From the NCBI RefSeq assembly GCF_045062745.1, contig NZ_JBJGED010000023.1, positions 1-64,000 on the forward strand: a stretch of DNA of 64,000 nt, read 5' to 3'. The notes beneath the pieces are model-generated. The model saw only the letters and a list, made by a program, of their open reading frames with translations. It did no database searches and had not been told where the DNA came from. Both the position numbers and the translations under genes were made by a program. Every line of letters starts with the position of its first letter. The first letter of the stretch is position 1. Of this stretch, positions 41,500 to 49,641 are shown one piece after another. This stretch comes from Paenibacillus_AA sp045062745 (GTDB taxonomy: Bacteria > Bacillota > Bacilli > Paenibacillales > NBRC-103111).

Positions 41500-41550
41500 T
41501 TGAAAAGGTGTCCTTTTTGAACTTATTAGAAGGATACGACACCTTTTCAA
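41500..41550 (+). repeat. Long inverted repeat after trpA
   Basis: Perfect 13-bp arms TTGAAAAGGTGTC and GACACCTTTTCAA with a 25-base loop that can itself pair (CCTT/AAGG). No T run directly after. It lies in the 248-base trpA-hisC gap and could stabilise the 3' end of the trp mRNA or act with the terminator behind it. Confidence 0.6.
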
Positions 41551-41556
41551 AGGAGG

Positions 41557-41580
41557 CCCGTAAACTTTACGGGTTCTTTA
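41557..41580 (+). terminator. Terminator after the trp operon
   Basis: CCCGTAA/TTTACGG-type stem (CCCGTAA ... TTACGGG) with a three-base loop, then TTCTTTA. Weak T run, so partial read-through to hisC is possible. The rest of the gap (41581-41677) shows no clear promoter. Confidence 0.55.
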
Positions 41581-41677
41581 TTGCTTCCTTTCACTCCGCT
41601 ATGAGGGCATTAAGGACTTCAAACCTTTCGCCAATAGGGAAGAGATAGAGAAACCAAGATGAGGTGACTGTAAGGGT

Positions 41678-42778
41678 ATGAAACCGAAACAAAATATCGT
41701 CCATCTTCCGGTCTACCAGCCCGGCAAGCCGATCGAAGAGGTGAAGCGCGAGCTCGGGCTCAAGGAAGTCATCAAGCTCGCGTCCAACGAGAACCCGTTC
41801 GGCTGCTCGCCGAAAGCGAAGGAAGCGATCATCGCCGAGCTGGACCACACGAGCCTGTACCCGGACGGCGGGGCCGTGGCTCTGACTGCGGCCGTGGCGC
41901 GCCGCTTCGGGGTCGAGCCGAACCAAGTCATCTTCGGCGCCGGCTCCGACGAGATTATCCTGATGATCGCCCGCGCCTACCTCGTGCCGGGGGACGAGAC
42001 GATCATGGCGACGCATACGTTCCCGCAGTACAAGCACAATGCCGAGATCGAGAACGCAGTGTGCATCGAAGTGCCGCTGATCGACGGGACGCACGACTTG
42101 AACGGGATGCTCGCTCGCGTTACCGAACGGACGAAGATCATTTGGGTGTGCAACCCGAACAATCCGACCGGCACGATGGTGACCCACGATGAACTTTCCA
42201 GCTTCCTGGCCCAAGTCCCGGCTGACGTGCTCGTCGTGCTCGACGAAGCTTATGCGGAATACACCGTGGCCGGCGATTATCCGGACGGCTTCGCCCTCAT
42301 TCGCCAATACAAGAACGTCATCCTGCTTCGCACGTTCTCGAAGATCTATGGCCTCGCTTCCCTGCGCATCGGCTACGGCATCGGGCACCCCGACGTGGTG
42401 CACACGATCAACCAAGTGCGCGAGCCGTTCAACACGACGCGCTATGCGCAAGCGGCGGCTCTGGCCGCGCTGGAGGACGATGCGTTCATCGCCGATTGCG
42501 TGGAGAAGAATGCCCAAGGCATCCGGTACTTGACCGGCGAGTTCGACCGACTCGGCCTGTCGTATTATCCGGCGCACGGCAACTTCGTGATGGTCGATAT
42601 TCAGCGTCCGGCGAAGCCGGCGTTCGAAGCGCTGCTGCGGCGCGGACTCATCGTGCGCGGCGGCCACAACCTGGATTTCCCGACGAAGCTCCGCGTAACC
42701 GTAGGCAGCCGCGAGCAGAACGAGAAATTTATCCAAGCGCTGGAAGCGGTGCTGGGAGAAGTAGCCGTTCAGGCTTAA
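41678..42778 (+). CDS. hisC: Histidinol-phosphate/aromatic aminotransferase
   Basis: 366 residues. Class I/II aminotransferase: LASNENPFGCSPKA near 38, GAGSDEIILMIARAYLVPGDE near 88, CNPNNPTGTMV near 155, and PLP lysine in RTFSKIYGLASLRIGY near 225. In Bacillus this gene in the trp-tyrA cluster serves both histidine and Tyr/Phe synthesis. Next to tyrA as expected. Confidence 0.92.
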   Translation: MKPKQNIVHLPVYQPGKPIEEVKRELGLKEVIKLASNENPFGCSPKAKEAIIAELDHTSLYPDGGAVALTAAVARRFGVEPNQVIFGAGSDEIILMIARAYLVPGDETIMATHTFPQYKHNAEIENAVCIEVPLIDGTHDLNGMLARVTERTKIIWVCNPNNPTGTMVTHDELSSFLAQVPADVLVVLDEAYAEYTVAGDYPDGFALIRQYKNVILLRTFSKIYGLASLRIGYGIGHPDVVHTINQVREPFNTTRYAQAAALAALEDDAFIADCVEKNAQGIRYLTGEFDRLGLSYYPAHGNFVMVDIQRPAKPAFEALLRRGLIVRGGHNLDFPTKLRVTVGSREQNEKFIQALEAVLGEVAVQA

Positions 42779-42801
42779 TCAACTAGTAAAGAGTGAATCG
42801 A

Positions 42802-43893
42802 ATGAAGACGATCGCCATCTTTGGCGTTGGGCTGATGGGCGGTTCGCTGGCGCTCTGCTTCAAGGGCAAGCCCGGGCTGACTGTCATCGGCCATACGAAC
42901 GACCCCGCGGAAGCGGACAAATTCCTGAAGCGCGGCGTCGTGGACTACGCGACCACCTCTATGGAAGAGGCGGCCGAGCAAGCGGACTTCATCTTCCTCT
43001 GCGTGCCGGTTGACGTGCTGGAGACCTACTTGCAGCGCATGCTGGAATTCCGGCTGAAGCCGGGGTGCATCATCAGCGACGTCGGCAGCACGAAAGCTTC
43101 CATCGCGGCCTGCGCGGACAAGCTCGCGCGCGCCGACGTGCATTTCATCGGCGGCCACCCGATGGCGGGATCCGAACGCTCGGGCGTCGAAGCCGCGAGC
43201 TCGCATCTATACGAGAACGCCTTCTACGTGCTTACGCCGAGCGAGGTGACGCCGGAATCGGCATACGAGGAGCTCGCCTCGCTGCTGCGGCACACGAAGG
43301 CGCAGATCGTGCGCGTGGATGCGGTCCAGCACGACCGGATCGCGGGCGCGGTCAGCCACCTGCCGCATATTATTGCGGTAGCGCTTGTGAATCAGATCGC
43401 GACGTACAACGAGTCGAATCCGCTCTACGAGAGCTTAGCGGCAGGCGGGTTTCGCGATCTGACGCGGATCGCTTCCGGCAACCCTGACATGTGGCGGGCG
43501 ATCCTCATGAACAATCGCGAGGTGCTGCTGGACCTGCTCAAGGACTGGAACGCGGGGATCCGCCGCTTCCAGGCGCTGCTGATGGAGGAAGACGGAACGG
43601 GCATCGAGGAGCAGTTCCGGCGCGCGGCCCAATTCCGCAGCCAGCTGCCGGAGCGCCGCAAAGGCATTTTAACGTCGATCTACGATGTCTACGTAGATGT
43701 CCCGGACCATCCGGGCATTATCGGTCAGATCGCCTCGCTGCTGGGCAATCATCGCATTAATCTGAGCAACATGCACATCATCGAGAGCCGTGCCGACGTG
43801 CCAGGGGTACTGCGCCTGTCGTTCCGCAACGAAACGGAGATGGACGCGGCGCTCGCCGTCTTGAAAAGCCACGGCTACGAAGTCCGGTTATAG
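42802..43893 (+). CDS. tyrA: Prephenate dehydrogenase with ACT domain
   Basis: 363 residues from ATG 42802; GTG 42793 is an alternative. NAD motif IFGVGLMGGSLALCFKG at the start, then GCIISDVGSTKASI, and HFIGGHPMAGSERSGVEAA with the catalytic His near 125. The C-terminal ACT domain begins near 295 (SIYDVYVDVPDHPGIIGQIASLLG), the likely tyrosine sensor. aroE, which follows in B. subtilis, is absent. Confidence 0.95.
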   Translation: MKTIAIFGVGLMGGSLALCFKGKPGLTVIGHTNDPAEADKFLKRGVVDYATTSMEEAAEQADFIFLCVPVDVLETYLQRMLEFRLKPGCIISDVGSTKASIAACADKLARADVHFIGGHPMAGSERSGVEAASSHLYENAFYVLTPSEVTPESAYEELASLLRHTKAQIVRVDAVQHDRIAGAVSHLPHIIAVALVNQIATYNESNPLYESLAAGGFRDLTRIASGNPDMWRAILMNNREVLLDLLKDWNAGIRRFQALLMEEDGTGIEEQFRRAAQFRSQLPERRKGILTSIYDVYVDVPDHPGIIGQIASLLGNHRINLSNMHIIESRADVPGVLRLSFRNETEMDAALAVLKSHGYEVRL

Positions 43894-43908
43894 CAATTTC
43901 CTTAGAAG

Positions 43909-43940
43909 CAAGCCAGGAGACCCTCCTAGGCTTGTTTTTT
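43909..43940 (+). terminator. Terminator after tyrA
   Basis: CAAGCC-A-GGAG / CTCC-TA-GGCTTG stem with an ACC loop, then six T. A second, weaker stem ACCGGC/GCCGGT with TTTTA lies at 43951-43980. Confidence 0.85.
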
Positions 43941-44074
43941 ATTGGATTCAACCGGCAGTAGAATGATCCGGCCGGTTTTATTCAACTAACACTTGATGGG
44001 ATCTTGTAAATATATATGCTATTCTAATCCCAACAGCGCGCACTGTAATCGGTTCCATTGAGGGGGGAATGAAG

Positions 44075-44995
44075 TTGCTTGATCTAAAAAAAATCGGGGG
44101 CTATATCTCGAAGCTGCGAAAAGACAGGGATATGACCCAAATGGAGCTCGCCGATCAATTAAACGTAAGCCATCAAGCCGTATCGAAGTGGGAGCGCGGA
44201 GACTCGCTTCCGGATATAGGGACAATTGTGGTTCTGGCTCAGTATTTTGATACGACTACAGACACCCTTTTGAACGGCGGGCAAACCGCAAGGCCTTCGC
44301 AACAACCCTTTGGCGAAATGGTGGAGCGAATTGCGGAGAATAAGCCGAATCAAGTTGCCGAGATGATCAACCTCGGACAGATTTATATGGGAGATCTGAT
44401 CGAATTGGCTCCATTGGTCAAAGCGAGCACGCTTCATCAAGTGACGGAGAGCGTCAGCCATACCCACATTCATCTGGATATGTTGGAAAGCCTGGCACCT
44501 TTCCTCGGAACGGAAGCTCTGGATGCCTTAGTATTGCAAATCCCGGATGATGAATGGAAATGGAAGGGGATTCTTAATCTGGCTCCCTATATAAGCAACC
44601 GTTGTTTGAATCAGCTTCTGGATCGAGCCATACCGGAAAAAGTAAGCTTTCCTCAACTGATGGGATTTGCATCATTCCTAACTCCAGAGCAAGTGGAGCG
44701 GTTGGTGCTGCAGCTCGATGAAACCAGCCTGAATTGGGATGTGGTCGGGGAGTTGGCTCCCTATATCAGTCAGGAAGCTTTTGATGGGTTGGCAAGCAAA
44801 GTTGGGACGGGAAGCATATCTGCAAGCCGCATCATCAGTTTAGCCCCCTTTCTAAGCAAAGAACGCATTCTGGCCTTGATTTCAGGGATGGATGCAAGGC
44901 AGCTGGATCCGAATCTCATGGCGAGCTTGGCGCCTTTTATGAGTAAAGAGGCATTGAGCAAATTTGTCTTGAATATTGCGAACCATGTGAAATAA
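44075..44995 (+). CDS. XRE HTH protein with seven 29-residue repeats
   Basis: 306 residues from TTG 44075, seven bases after AGGGGGG; ATG 44069, two codons earlier, is only one base from that SD. HTH: GGYISKLRKDRDMTQMELAD then VSHQAVSKWERGDSLPDI. From about residue 111 on, a Leu-Ala-Pro-[Phe/Tyr/Leu]-[Leu/Ile/Met/Val] motif recurs exactly every 29 residues, seven times (one variant is FASFL). Each unit looks like two short helices, so an alpha-solenoid is likely. Adjacent, same-strand SPFH gene suggests a two-gene unit. Function unknown. Confidence 0.75.
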   Translation: MLDLKKIGGYISKLRKDRDMTQMELADQLNVSHQAVSKWERGDSLPDIGTIVVLAQYFDTTTDTLLNGGQTARPSQQPFGEMVERIAENKPNQVAEMINLGQIYMGDLIELAPLVKASTLHQVTESVSHTHIHLDMLESLAPFLGTEALDALVLQIPDDEWKWKGILNLAPYISNRCLNQLLDRAIPEKVSFPQLMGFASFLTPEQVERLVLQLDETSLNWDVVGELAPYISQEAFDGLASKVGTGSISASRIISLAPFLSKERILALISGMDARQLDPNLMASLAPFMSKEALSKFVLNIANHVK

Positions 44996-45012
44996 ACAAG
45001 GAGGCAGAAAAG

Positions 45013-46056
45013 ATGATGACGTTTTTGTGGATTTTAGGGATCATTGCGCTGCTAGCGCTTTGTGCGCTTATTGTGTTCACCATAATTAACTCCGTCCGGA
45101 TTATCCCGCAGCAAAAAGTGGCGGTGATTGAACGATTAGGCAAATACCTCCGCGTTTTGAACCCAGGATTCCACCTCATTATTCCGTTTGTGGATCGAGT
45201 AAGGAAACTGCATGATTTACGGATTCACCAAGCGGATGTTCCGTCCCAAATGGTGATTACGAAAGATAATGTTCAGATCAAGATCGACACGGTTTTCTTC
45301 TATTTCGTTCACGATGCGATGGCGGCCACCTACAGTATTAATGATTTTGTAAAAGGCATTCAAAACATCACGGCCGCGAACATTCGGCAAGTGGTCGGGA
45401 ATATGGAGCTGGATGAAACGCTGGCCGGCCGCGAGAGAATTAGCTTATACCTCAGGCATTCCTTGGAAGCCGCGACCGGTAAGTGGGGGGTAAGCATCGA
45501 ACGAGTAGAGATCATCGATATCCATCCTCCACTCGAAATTCACCACGCCATGGAGAAGCAGATGAAAGCCGAGCGGGAGAAGCGGGCTAATATATTGCAG
45601 GCGGAGGGGGAACGGCAAGCCGCTGTCCTGCGTGCGGATGGGGAGAAACAGGCCGAGATTTTACGGGCAGAAGGCGCCAAGCAAGCTATGATCCTGCAGG
45701 CAGAGGGGCAGAAAGAGTCCAATATTCGAATAGCGGAAGGCAATCAATTATCTCAGGAATTGGATGCTAAGGGGAAGGGCGCGGCGATCAAAATAATCGC
45801 GGGGGCAGATCGGCTTAAAATTGAAACTATAGCGGAGGCTGAGAAAATCAGAATCGATAAAATCAAAAGCGCAGAGATGGACCCCCAGTTTCTCAGCTAC
45901 AAATCTCTAGAGGCACTGGGGGAAATTTCAAAAGGCCAGGCCACAACCCTGTTCGTTCCGACCGAAGCAGTAAACGTCTTTTCAAGCGTAGGGTCCTTAT
46001 CCAAAATCGCGAACGTCTTGAACAAGCAAGCCAAAGTGGAGGAAAGTGAAAACTGA
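45013..46056 (+). CDS. SPFH/slipin-type membrane protein
   Basis: 347 residues, SD AAGGAGG. One N-terminal helix (FLWILGIIALLALCALIVFTI), then the SPFH domain: VAVIERLGKYLRVLNPGFHLIIPFVDRV, DNVQIKIDTVFFYFV, and GNMELDETLAGRERI near 140. Residues about 194-248 are five 11-residue repeats of the type ILQAEGERQAA, predicted to form a right-handed coiled coil. Family members (QmcA, stomatin, HflK/C relatives) build membrane rings and microdomains. No NfeD or FtsH partner is adjacent; the neighbour is the repeat-bearing XRE protein. Confidence 0.88.
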   Translation: MMTFLWILGIIALLALCALIVFTIINSVRIIPQQKVAVIERLGKYLRVLNPGFHLIIPFVDRVRKLHDLRIHQADVPSQMVITKDNVQIKIDTVFFYFVHDAMAATYSINDFVKGIQNITAANIRQVVGNMELDETLAGRERISLYLRHSLEAATGKWGVSIERVEIIDIHPPLEIHHAMEKQMKAEREKRANILQAEGERQAAVLRADGEKQAEILRAEGAKQAMILQAEGQKESNIRIAEGNQLSQELDAKGKGAAIKIIAGADRLKIETIAEAEKIRIDKIKSAEMDPQFLSYKSLEALGEISKGQATTLFVPTEAVNVFSSVGSLSKIANVLNKQAKVEESEN

Positions 46057-46088
46057 AGAACTCTCAAGAAACCGTTTACAAAAAATCG

Positions 46089-46118
46089 TTGACAAAATGA
46101 AAACGGATACACTATAAT
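46089..46118 (+). promoter_or_regulatory. Strong sigma-A promoter of the sRNA candidate
   Basis: Consensus TTGACA and TATAAT with an 18-base spacer, 33 bases after the SPFH gene stop. Confidence 0.75.
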
Positions 46119-46124
46119 AAAAGT

Positions 46125-46200
46125 ACAGTATGGTTTCTCTCCACTCCTATCCGAATACTAGCACTTTGTGCAACCACCGGGATGCCGGTGGTCTTTTTTT
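46125..46200 (+). ncRNA. Candidate 76-nt small RNA with C-rich region
   Basis: Defined by a consensus promoter just upstream and by the terminator CCACCGG-GATG-CCGGTGG plus seven T at 46174-46200. Between them is no ORF with an SD. An unpaired pyrimidine stretch (TTTCTCTCCACTCC then TATCC) could pair with Shine-Dalgarno sequences. A GCAC-TTT-GTGC mini-hairpin precedes the terminator. This layout resembles C-rich trans-acting Firmicute sRNAs. Expression is not shown by sequence. Confidence 0.55.
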
Positions 46201-46516
46201 GTCATTCGGCAAATATTGTTTTAATTGATTTTACATGCATTCCAATATTTACATTTCGGCTTCGGTGGGCTATGGTTAGATAAGGTGCGCCGAGGTCTAA
46301 AGGCGGGGAATCGGCATGTACCGTTCACAATTTTGTCGAAAAAAGCAGGAATTTTCCGTTCATATACAGAATGTGTTGGGTACTAGTACCTGATTTCGCT
46401 CGTTAGCGCTCGTTTACGCTTTTTTTGTTTCGGCGCGCAACTTTTTGCTCCCATGTCTGTATTAATAGACAGACTGACTGGGAGACGTTTTCGGAACGGC
46501 AAGGAGGCCTCTTGCA
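46201..46516. other. Non-coding region before the sigma factor gene
   Basis: No credible ORF. It contains a perfect 12-bp palindrome GGTACTAGTACC (46379-46390) and a GCGCTCGTTTACGC stretch with seven T that may be a weak terminator near 46425. An inverted repeat GTCTGT ... ACAGAC lies near 46455-46475, about 45 bases before the sigma gene start. I recognise no known riboswitch. Confidence 0.4.
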
Positions 46517-47110
46517 ATGACCGATTCCCAGTTAATCCGGGAAATTAAGGACGGCAACGTACAGCTATATGAGGAACTCATGCGTCGTTATGAACGAAAA
46601 ATTATGGCGTTTATTTATCATATGCTGAAGACGTCCAAGATGGAGCTGGTGGCGGAGGACTTGTGCTCGGAAACGTTCTTCAAAGCGTACCGCAGTCTTC
46701 ATTCGTTCCGGGAGGTAGAAGCTTCGTTCCAAACGTGGCTCTATACGATCGCCCGCAACACCGTGCTGAGCGAGCTCCGCAGGCAGAAGGCGGTCCATGT
46801 CTCGTTCGAGGAGAGCGGACTCGTGCCGGTCGCTTCCCTGGAGTCGACTCCGGAGCAGGCGATGCTCCGCAACGAACGGGTGACGATGGTGCGCAACGCC
46901 ATCAACAATTTGCCGGAGAAGCAACGATCGGCCCTTATTTTGCGTGAATACGATCAGCTGGATTACCAGGAGATCGCGAATATATTGGATCAGACCGTGA
47001 GCTCGGTCAAGTCGCTGTTGTTCCGGGCCCGGGCAAGCGTGAAGACGCAGCTGGAGCCGTATTTGGTCGAGCCGATGTTCAGAGAGTACGAAGGGATGAA
47101 TCAACGATGA
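46517..47110 (+). CDS. ECF-like RNA polymerase sigma factor
   Basis: 197 residues, SD AAGGAGG. Region 2: YERKIMAFIYHMLKTSKMEL, then AEDLCSETFFKAYRSLHSF and FQTWLYTIARNTVLSELRR. Region 4: LPEKQRSALILREYDQLDYQEIANILDQTVSSVKSLLFRAR. No region 1 or 3. Overlaps the anti-sigma gene by four bases. The regulon is unknown; it may recognise its own upstream region. Confidence 0.9.
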   Translation: MTDSQLIREIKDGNVQLYEELMRRYERKIMAFIYHMLKTSKMELVAEDLCSETFFKAYRSLHSFREVEASFQTWLYTIARNTVLSELRRQKAVHVSFEESGLVPVASLESTPEQAMLRNERVTMVRNAINNLPEKQRSALILREYDQLDYQEIANILDQTVSSVKSLLFRARASVKTQLEPYLVEPMFREYEGMNQR

Positions 47111-47730
47111 AGTGCGCGGACTTACAAGAGAACCTGGCGGAATATTGGGATATGGCGGAAGAAGATGAGCGGCGGCAAGCGATCGAGGCTCACTTGGAGT
47201 CCTGCGAAGCTTGCCGGGAGGAATTCATGATCTGGCAGGAGAGCACGCAGTTGATCAAGGACACCGTAGGTACGATGGAGCGGCCTCCCCAATACGAGCC
47301 CATGTCGTCGCAAGTGATGCAGCGCATCTACGCGGGCGAGAAATGGCGGCTTCCCGTTGCGGACCGAATCTACTCCATCTCCAGCCCGATGCGGCGAAAC
47401 GTGTCGCTCGCGATCGCGTTCTGCATGGCGGTGTTCCTGGTCGGATTTATGCTCGCCGTGTTCAGCCCCTCGTTCGGGAAGGAGGCAGGTCCGGCCGAGA
47501 GCATCTACGGGCTGAAGCCGGTGGCGCTCGCGACGGGCGGAACATCCGATAAGGAATCGGCTCGCTCGAAGCAGATGGCCGTCTCGGTGGCGACGGCGAG
47601 CATCAAGGAGCCGTCCATGATCCGGATGGGGCCGATCCGTACGTACCCGGATTACTTGACCGTCCTGTCGATGCTGGGCTTGACGAGCACACTGCTCATC
47701 ATGAATTGGCTGTCGCGGACGAAAGCATGA
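47107..47730 (+). CDS. Anti-sigma factor with zinc-finger domain
   Basis: 207 residues, coupled to the sigma gene (ATGA). The N-terminal zf-HC2 domain has MKCADLQENL, then HLESCEACREEF (H-x3-C-x2-C). A hydrophobic segment near 98-121 (SLAIAFCMAVFLVGFMLAVF) and a second near the C-terminus suggest a membrane anchor with an external loop. It would hold the sigma factor inactive until a signal. Confidence 0.85.
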   Translation: MKCADLQENLAEYWDMAEEDERRQAIEAHLESCEACREEFMIWQESTQLIKDTVGTMERPPQYEPMSSQVMQRIYAGEKWRLPVADRIYSISSPMRRNVSLAIAFCMAVFLVGFMLAVFSPSFGKEAGPAESIYGLKPVALATGGTSDKESARSKQMAVSVATASIKEPSMIRMGPIRTYPDYLTVLSMLGLTSTLLIMNWLSRTKA

Positions 47731-47744
47731 ACCATCGGAACCGG

Positions 47745-47774
47745 AGCCTCTCGCTCGTCGAGGGGCTTCTTTTA
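47745..47774 (+). terminator. Terminator after the sigma/anti-sigma pair
   Basis: AGCCTCTCG/CGAGGGGCT (nine pairs, one T-G), loop CTCGT, then TCTTTTA. Confidence 0.75.
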
Positions 47775-47828
47775 TTGCTCCGCGATTGAACACAATTCGC
47801 CAATTACTTAGCTCAAGGGGGCATTCGG

Positions 47829-48413
47829 ATGAAATGGGGCTTGATACGCCACGGCAGCACGGATTGGAACGCATCCGGCCGGCTGCAGGGGCAGAACGAT
47901 ATTGAACTGAACGAGGAAGGCCGCCGGCAAGCGGCCCGGCTGGCCAAGCGGCTCAAGGGCGAAGCATGGGGCGAGATCGTGAGCAGCGACCTGCGCCGGG
48001 CGTACGAGACGGCTGCGATCATAGCGGACGAGCTCGGCCTAGCACGCATCCGCACCGATGTGCGGCTTCGCGAACGGACGCACGGCCGTCTCGACGGCAC
48101 GACGCTAGAGGAGCGGATCGCCCGCTGGGGTGACGGCTGGAAGGCGCTCGATCACGGGGTGGAGTCGGACGCCGCGCTGTTCGCCCGCGGCAAGCGCTGC
48201 CTGGACGAGCTGGCCGAGGAACACGGGGAACGCGGAGCGAATGTGCTCGTCATGAGCCATGGGGCCTTCATCGGCACATTGTTGAACGGCACGCTCGATG
48301 AGATGCCGCCCGGGCTGCTGACCAACACGGCGCTCAGTATCGTTCACGTGGAACCGGACGGCAAGTGGCGCTGCTCCCTGTATAACTGCACGGAGCATTT
48401 GGCGGAGTCGTAA
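47829..48413 (+). CDS. Histidine phosphatase family protein (GpmB/PhoE-like)
   Basis: 194 residues, SD CAAGGGGGC. The RHG motif is LIRHGSTDWNASGRLQGQND at residue 6 onward, with the phosphohistidine. SSDLRRAYETAAIIADELG near 56, LRERTHGRLDG near 80, and VMSHGAFIGTLLN near 148 (second His) follow. It hydrolyses a phosphoester; the substrate cannot be told. Length is normal for small members. Confidence 0.88.
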   Translation: MKWGLIRHGSTDWNASGRLQGQNDIELNEEGRRQAARLAKRLKGEAWGEIVSSDLRRAYETAAIIADELGLARIRTDVRLRERTHGRLDGTTLEERIARWGDGWKALDHGVESDAALFARGKRCLDELAEEHGERGANVLVMSHGAFIGTLLNGTLDEMPPGLLTNTALSIVHVEPDGKWRCSLYNCTEHLAES

Positions 48414-48459
48414 CCAAATGGACGCTTCTCGCACATGATATAGCGAGGAGGTACGTACC

Positions 48460-49518
48460 ATGCTGATACCTAGCTATCAAGTGCTGGACCGGTTGCGATT
48501 GCCTCACGGCTTGTACATCGCAAGCCCTTCGGAGCATTATTCGTACGTCTGGCTGCGAGACAGCATCTACATGTCATGGCCGTATTTGAACAAACCGGGG
48601 ACCGAGTACGAGCGGGCTTACGCCCGCATGCTGGATCTGTTCCGGAGCCTGGAATGGAAGCTGGATATTTTGTGCCGGGAGAAACCGGTATGGGAATGGG
48701 AATACGTGCACGCGCGCTACACGGCGGACGACGTGGCCGAGATTCACGATCAGGACTGGGGCCATGTGCAGCACGACATGACGGGTGCACTGCTGTTCGG
48801 TATTGGGGCCGGGCTGGATGTCGGCAAGCGGATGCTGCGCGACCGTAAGGACAGTGAGATCGTCCAGAAGCTGATTCGGTATTTGGACAACGTGGAGTAT
48901 TGGAACGACCCGGACAACGGCATGTGGGAGGAAGGCCGCGCGGTTCACGCTTCCTCGGTCGGAGCGTGCGTGGCCGGACTGCGCAAGCTTCAGCCGCACC
49001 TGGAAGTGCCGGATTCGCTTATCCAGGCGGGGCTGCGCACAGTACTCCGGCTCTTCCCGCAGGAGAGCGAGGACCGGCCGGTCGATCTCGCCCAGCTGAG
49101 CCTTATATACCCGTACCGTCTGCTGGACGGACTCCTGGCGGAGACGATCGTAGCTCGCGTAGAGCATTCGCTGCTTCGCGAGCGGGGAGTGATCCGCTAC
49201 GCCGGCGACAGCTATTACAGCACGCTGGAGGCGGAACACGGCCGGAACCAGCCGCTCAGTTTCTACTACCGGACGGAAGCGGAATGGACATTCGGTTTGC
49301 CCTGGCTCGCGCTGTGCCACCTGACCCTGGGCAACCGGGAACGGGCGGCCGAGTACATCCGGCGGGCGGAAGAGGTCATGCTGGAGCCGGGCGTATGGCC
49401 GGAGCTTTATTACAGCAAGACGTCCCGGCCGAACCCGAATACGCCGCTCGGCTGGAGCAGCGCGATGTACATTTTGGCGAAGGAAGCGTATCTCGCTTCT
49501 ATGAATAAGGAATCCTAG
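48460..49518 (+). CDS. GH15-like (glucoamylase/phosphorylase-kinase-type) (alpha/alpha)6 protein
   Basis: 352 residues, SD GAGGAGG. Features of the family: HYSYVWLRDSIYMSWPYLN near 28, WGHVQHDMTGALLFGIGAGLD near 95, and YWNDPDNGMWEEGRAVHASSVGACVAGLRKL near 145 containing the acidic Glu-Glu pair. WTFGLPWLALCHLTLGN lies near 268 and NTPLGWSSAMYILAKEAYL near 328. No signal peptide, so cytoplasmic. It is shorter than secreted glucoamylases. Glycosidase activity is likely but not certain. Confidence 0.75.
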   Translation: MLIPSYQVLDRLRLPHGLYIASPSEHYSYVWLRDSIYMSWPYLNKPGTEYERAYARMLDLFRSLEWKLDILCREKPVWEWEYVHARYTADDVAEIHDQDWGHVQHDMTGALLFGIGAGLDVGKRMLRDRKDSEIVQKLIRYLDNVEYWNDPDNGMWEEGRAVHASSVGACVAGLRKLQPHLEVPDSLIQAGLRTVLRLFPQESEDRPVDLAQLSLIYPYRLLDGLLAETIVARVEHSLLRERGVIRYAGDSYYSTLEAEHGRNQPLSFYYRTEAEWTFGLPWLALCHLTLGNRERAAEYIRRAEEVMLEPGVWPELYYSKTSRPNPNTPLGWSSAMYILAKEAYLASMNKES

Positions 49519-49529
49519 CGAATCGATTC

Positions 49530-49556
49530 CTCCGGGCGGCGGCCCGGAGTTTTTTT
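49530..49556 (+). terminator. Terminator after the GH15-like gene
   Basis: Perfect CTCCGGGC-GGCG-GCCCGGAG, then seven T. Confidence 0.9.
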
Positions 49557-49641
49557 CGTTCCTCCGCGCCCGAGACGTTTATTTTCCTGAAATATACCGA
49601 TACTGGATTCTAGAATAAGCTTGCTTAGTAGGAGGCCTTCT

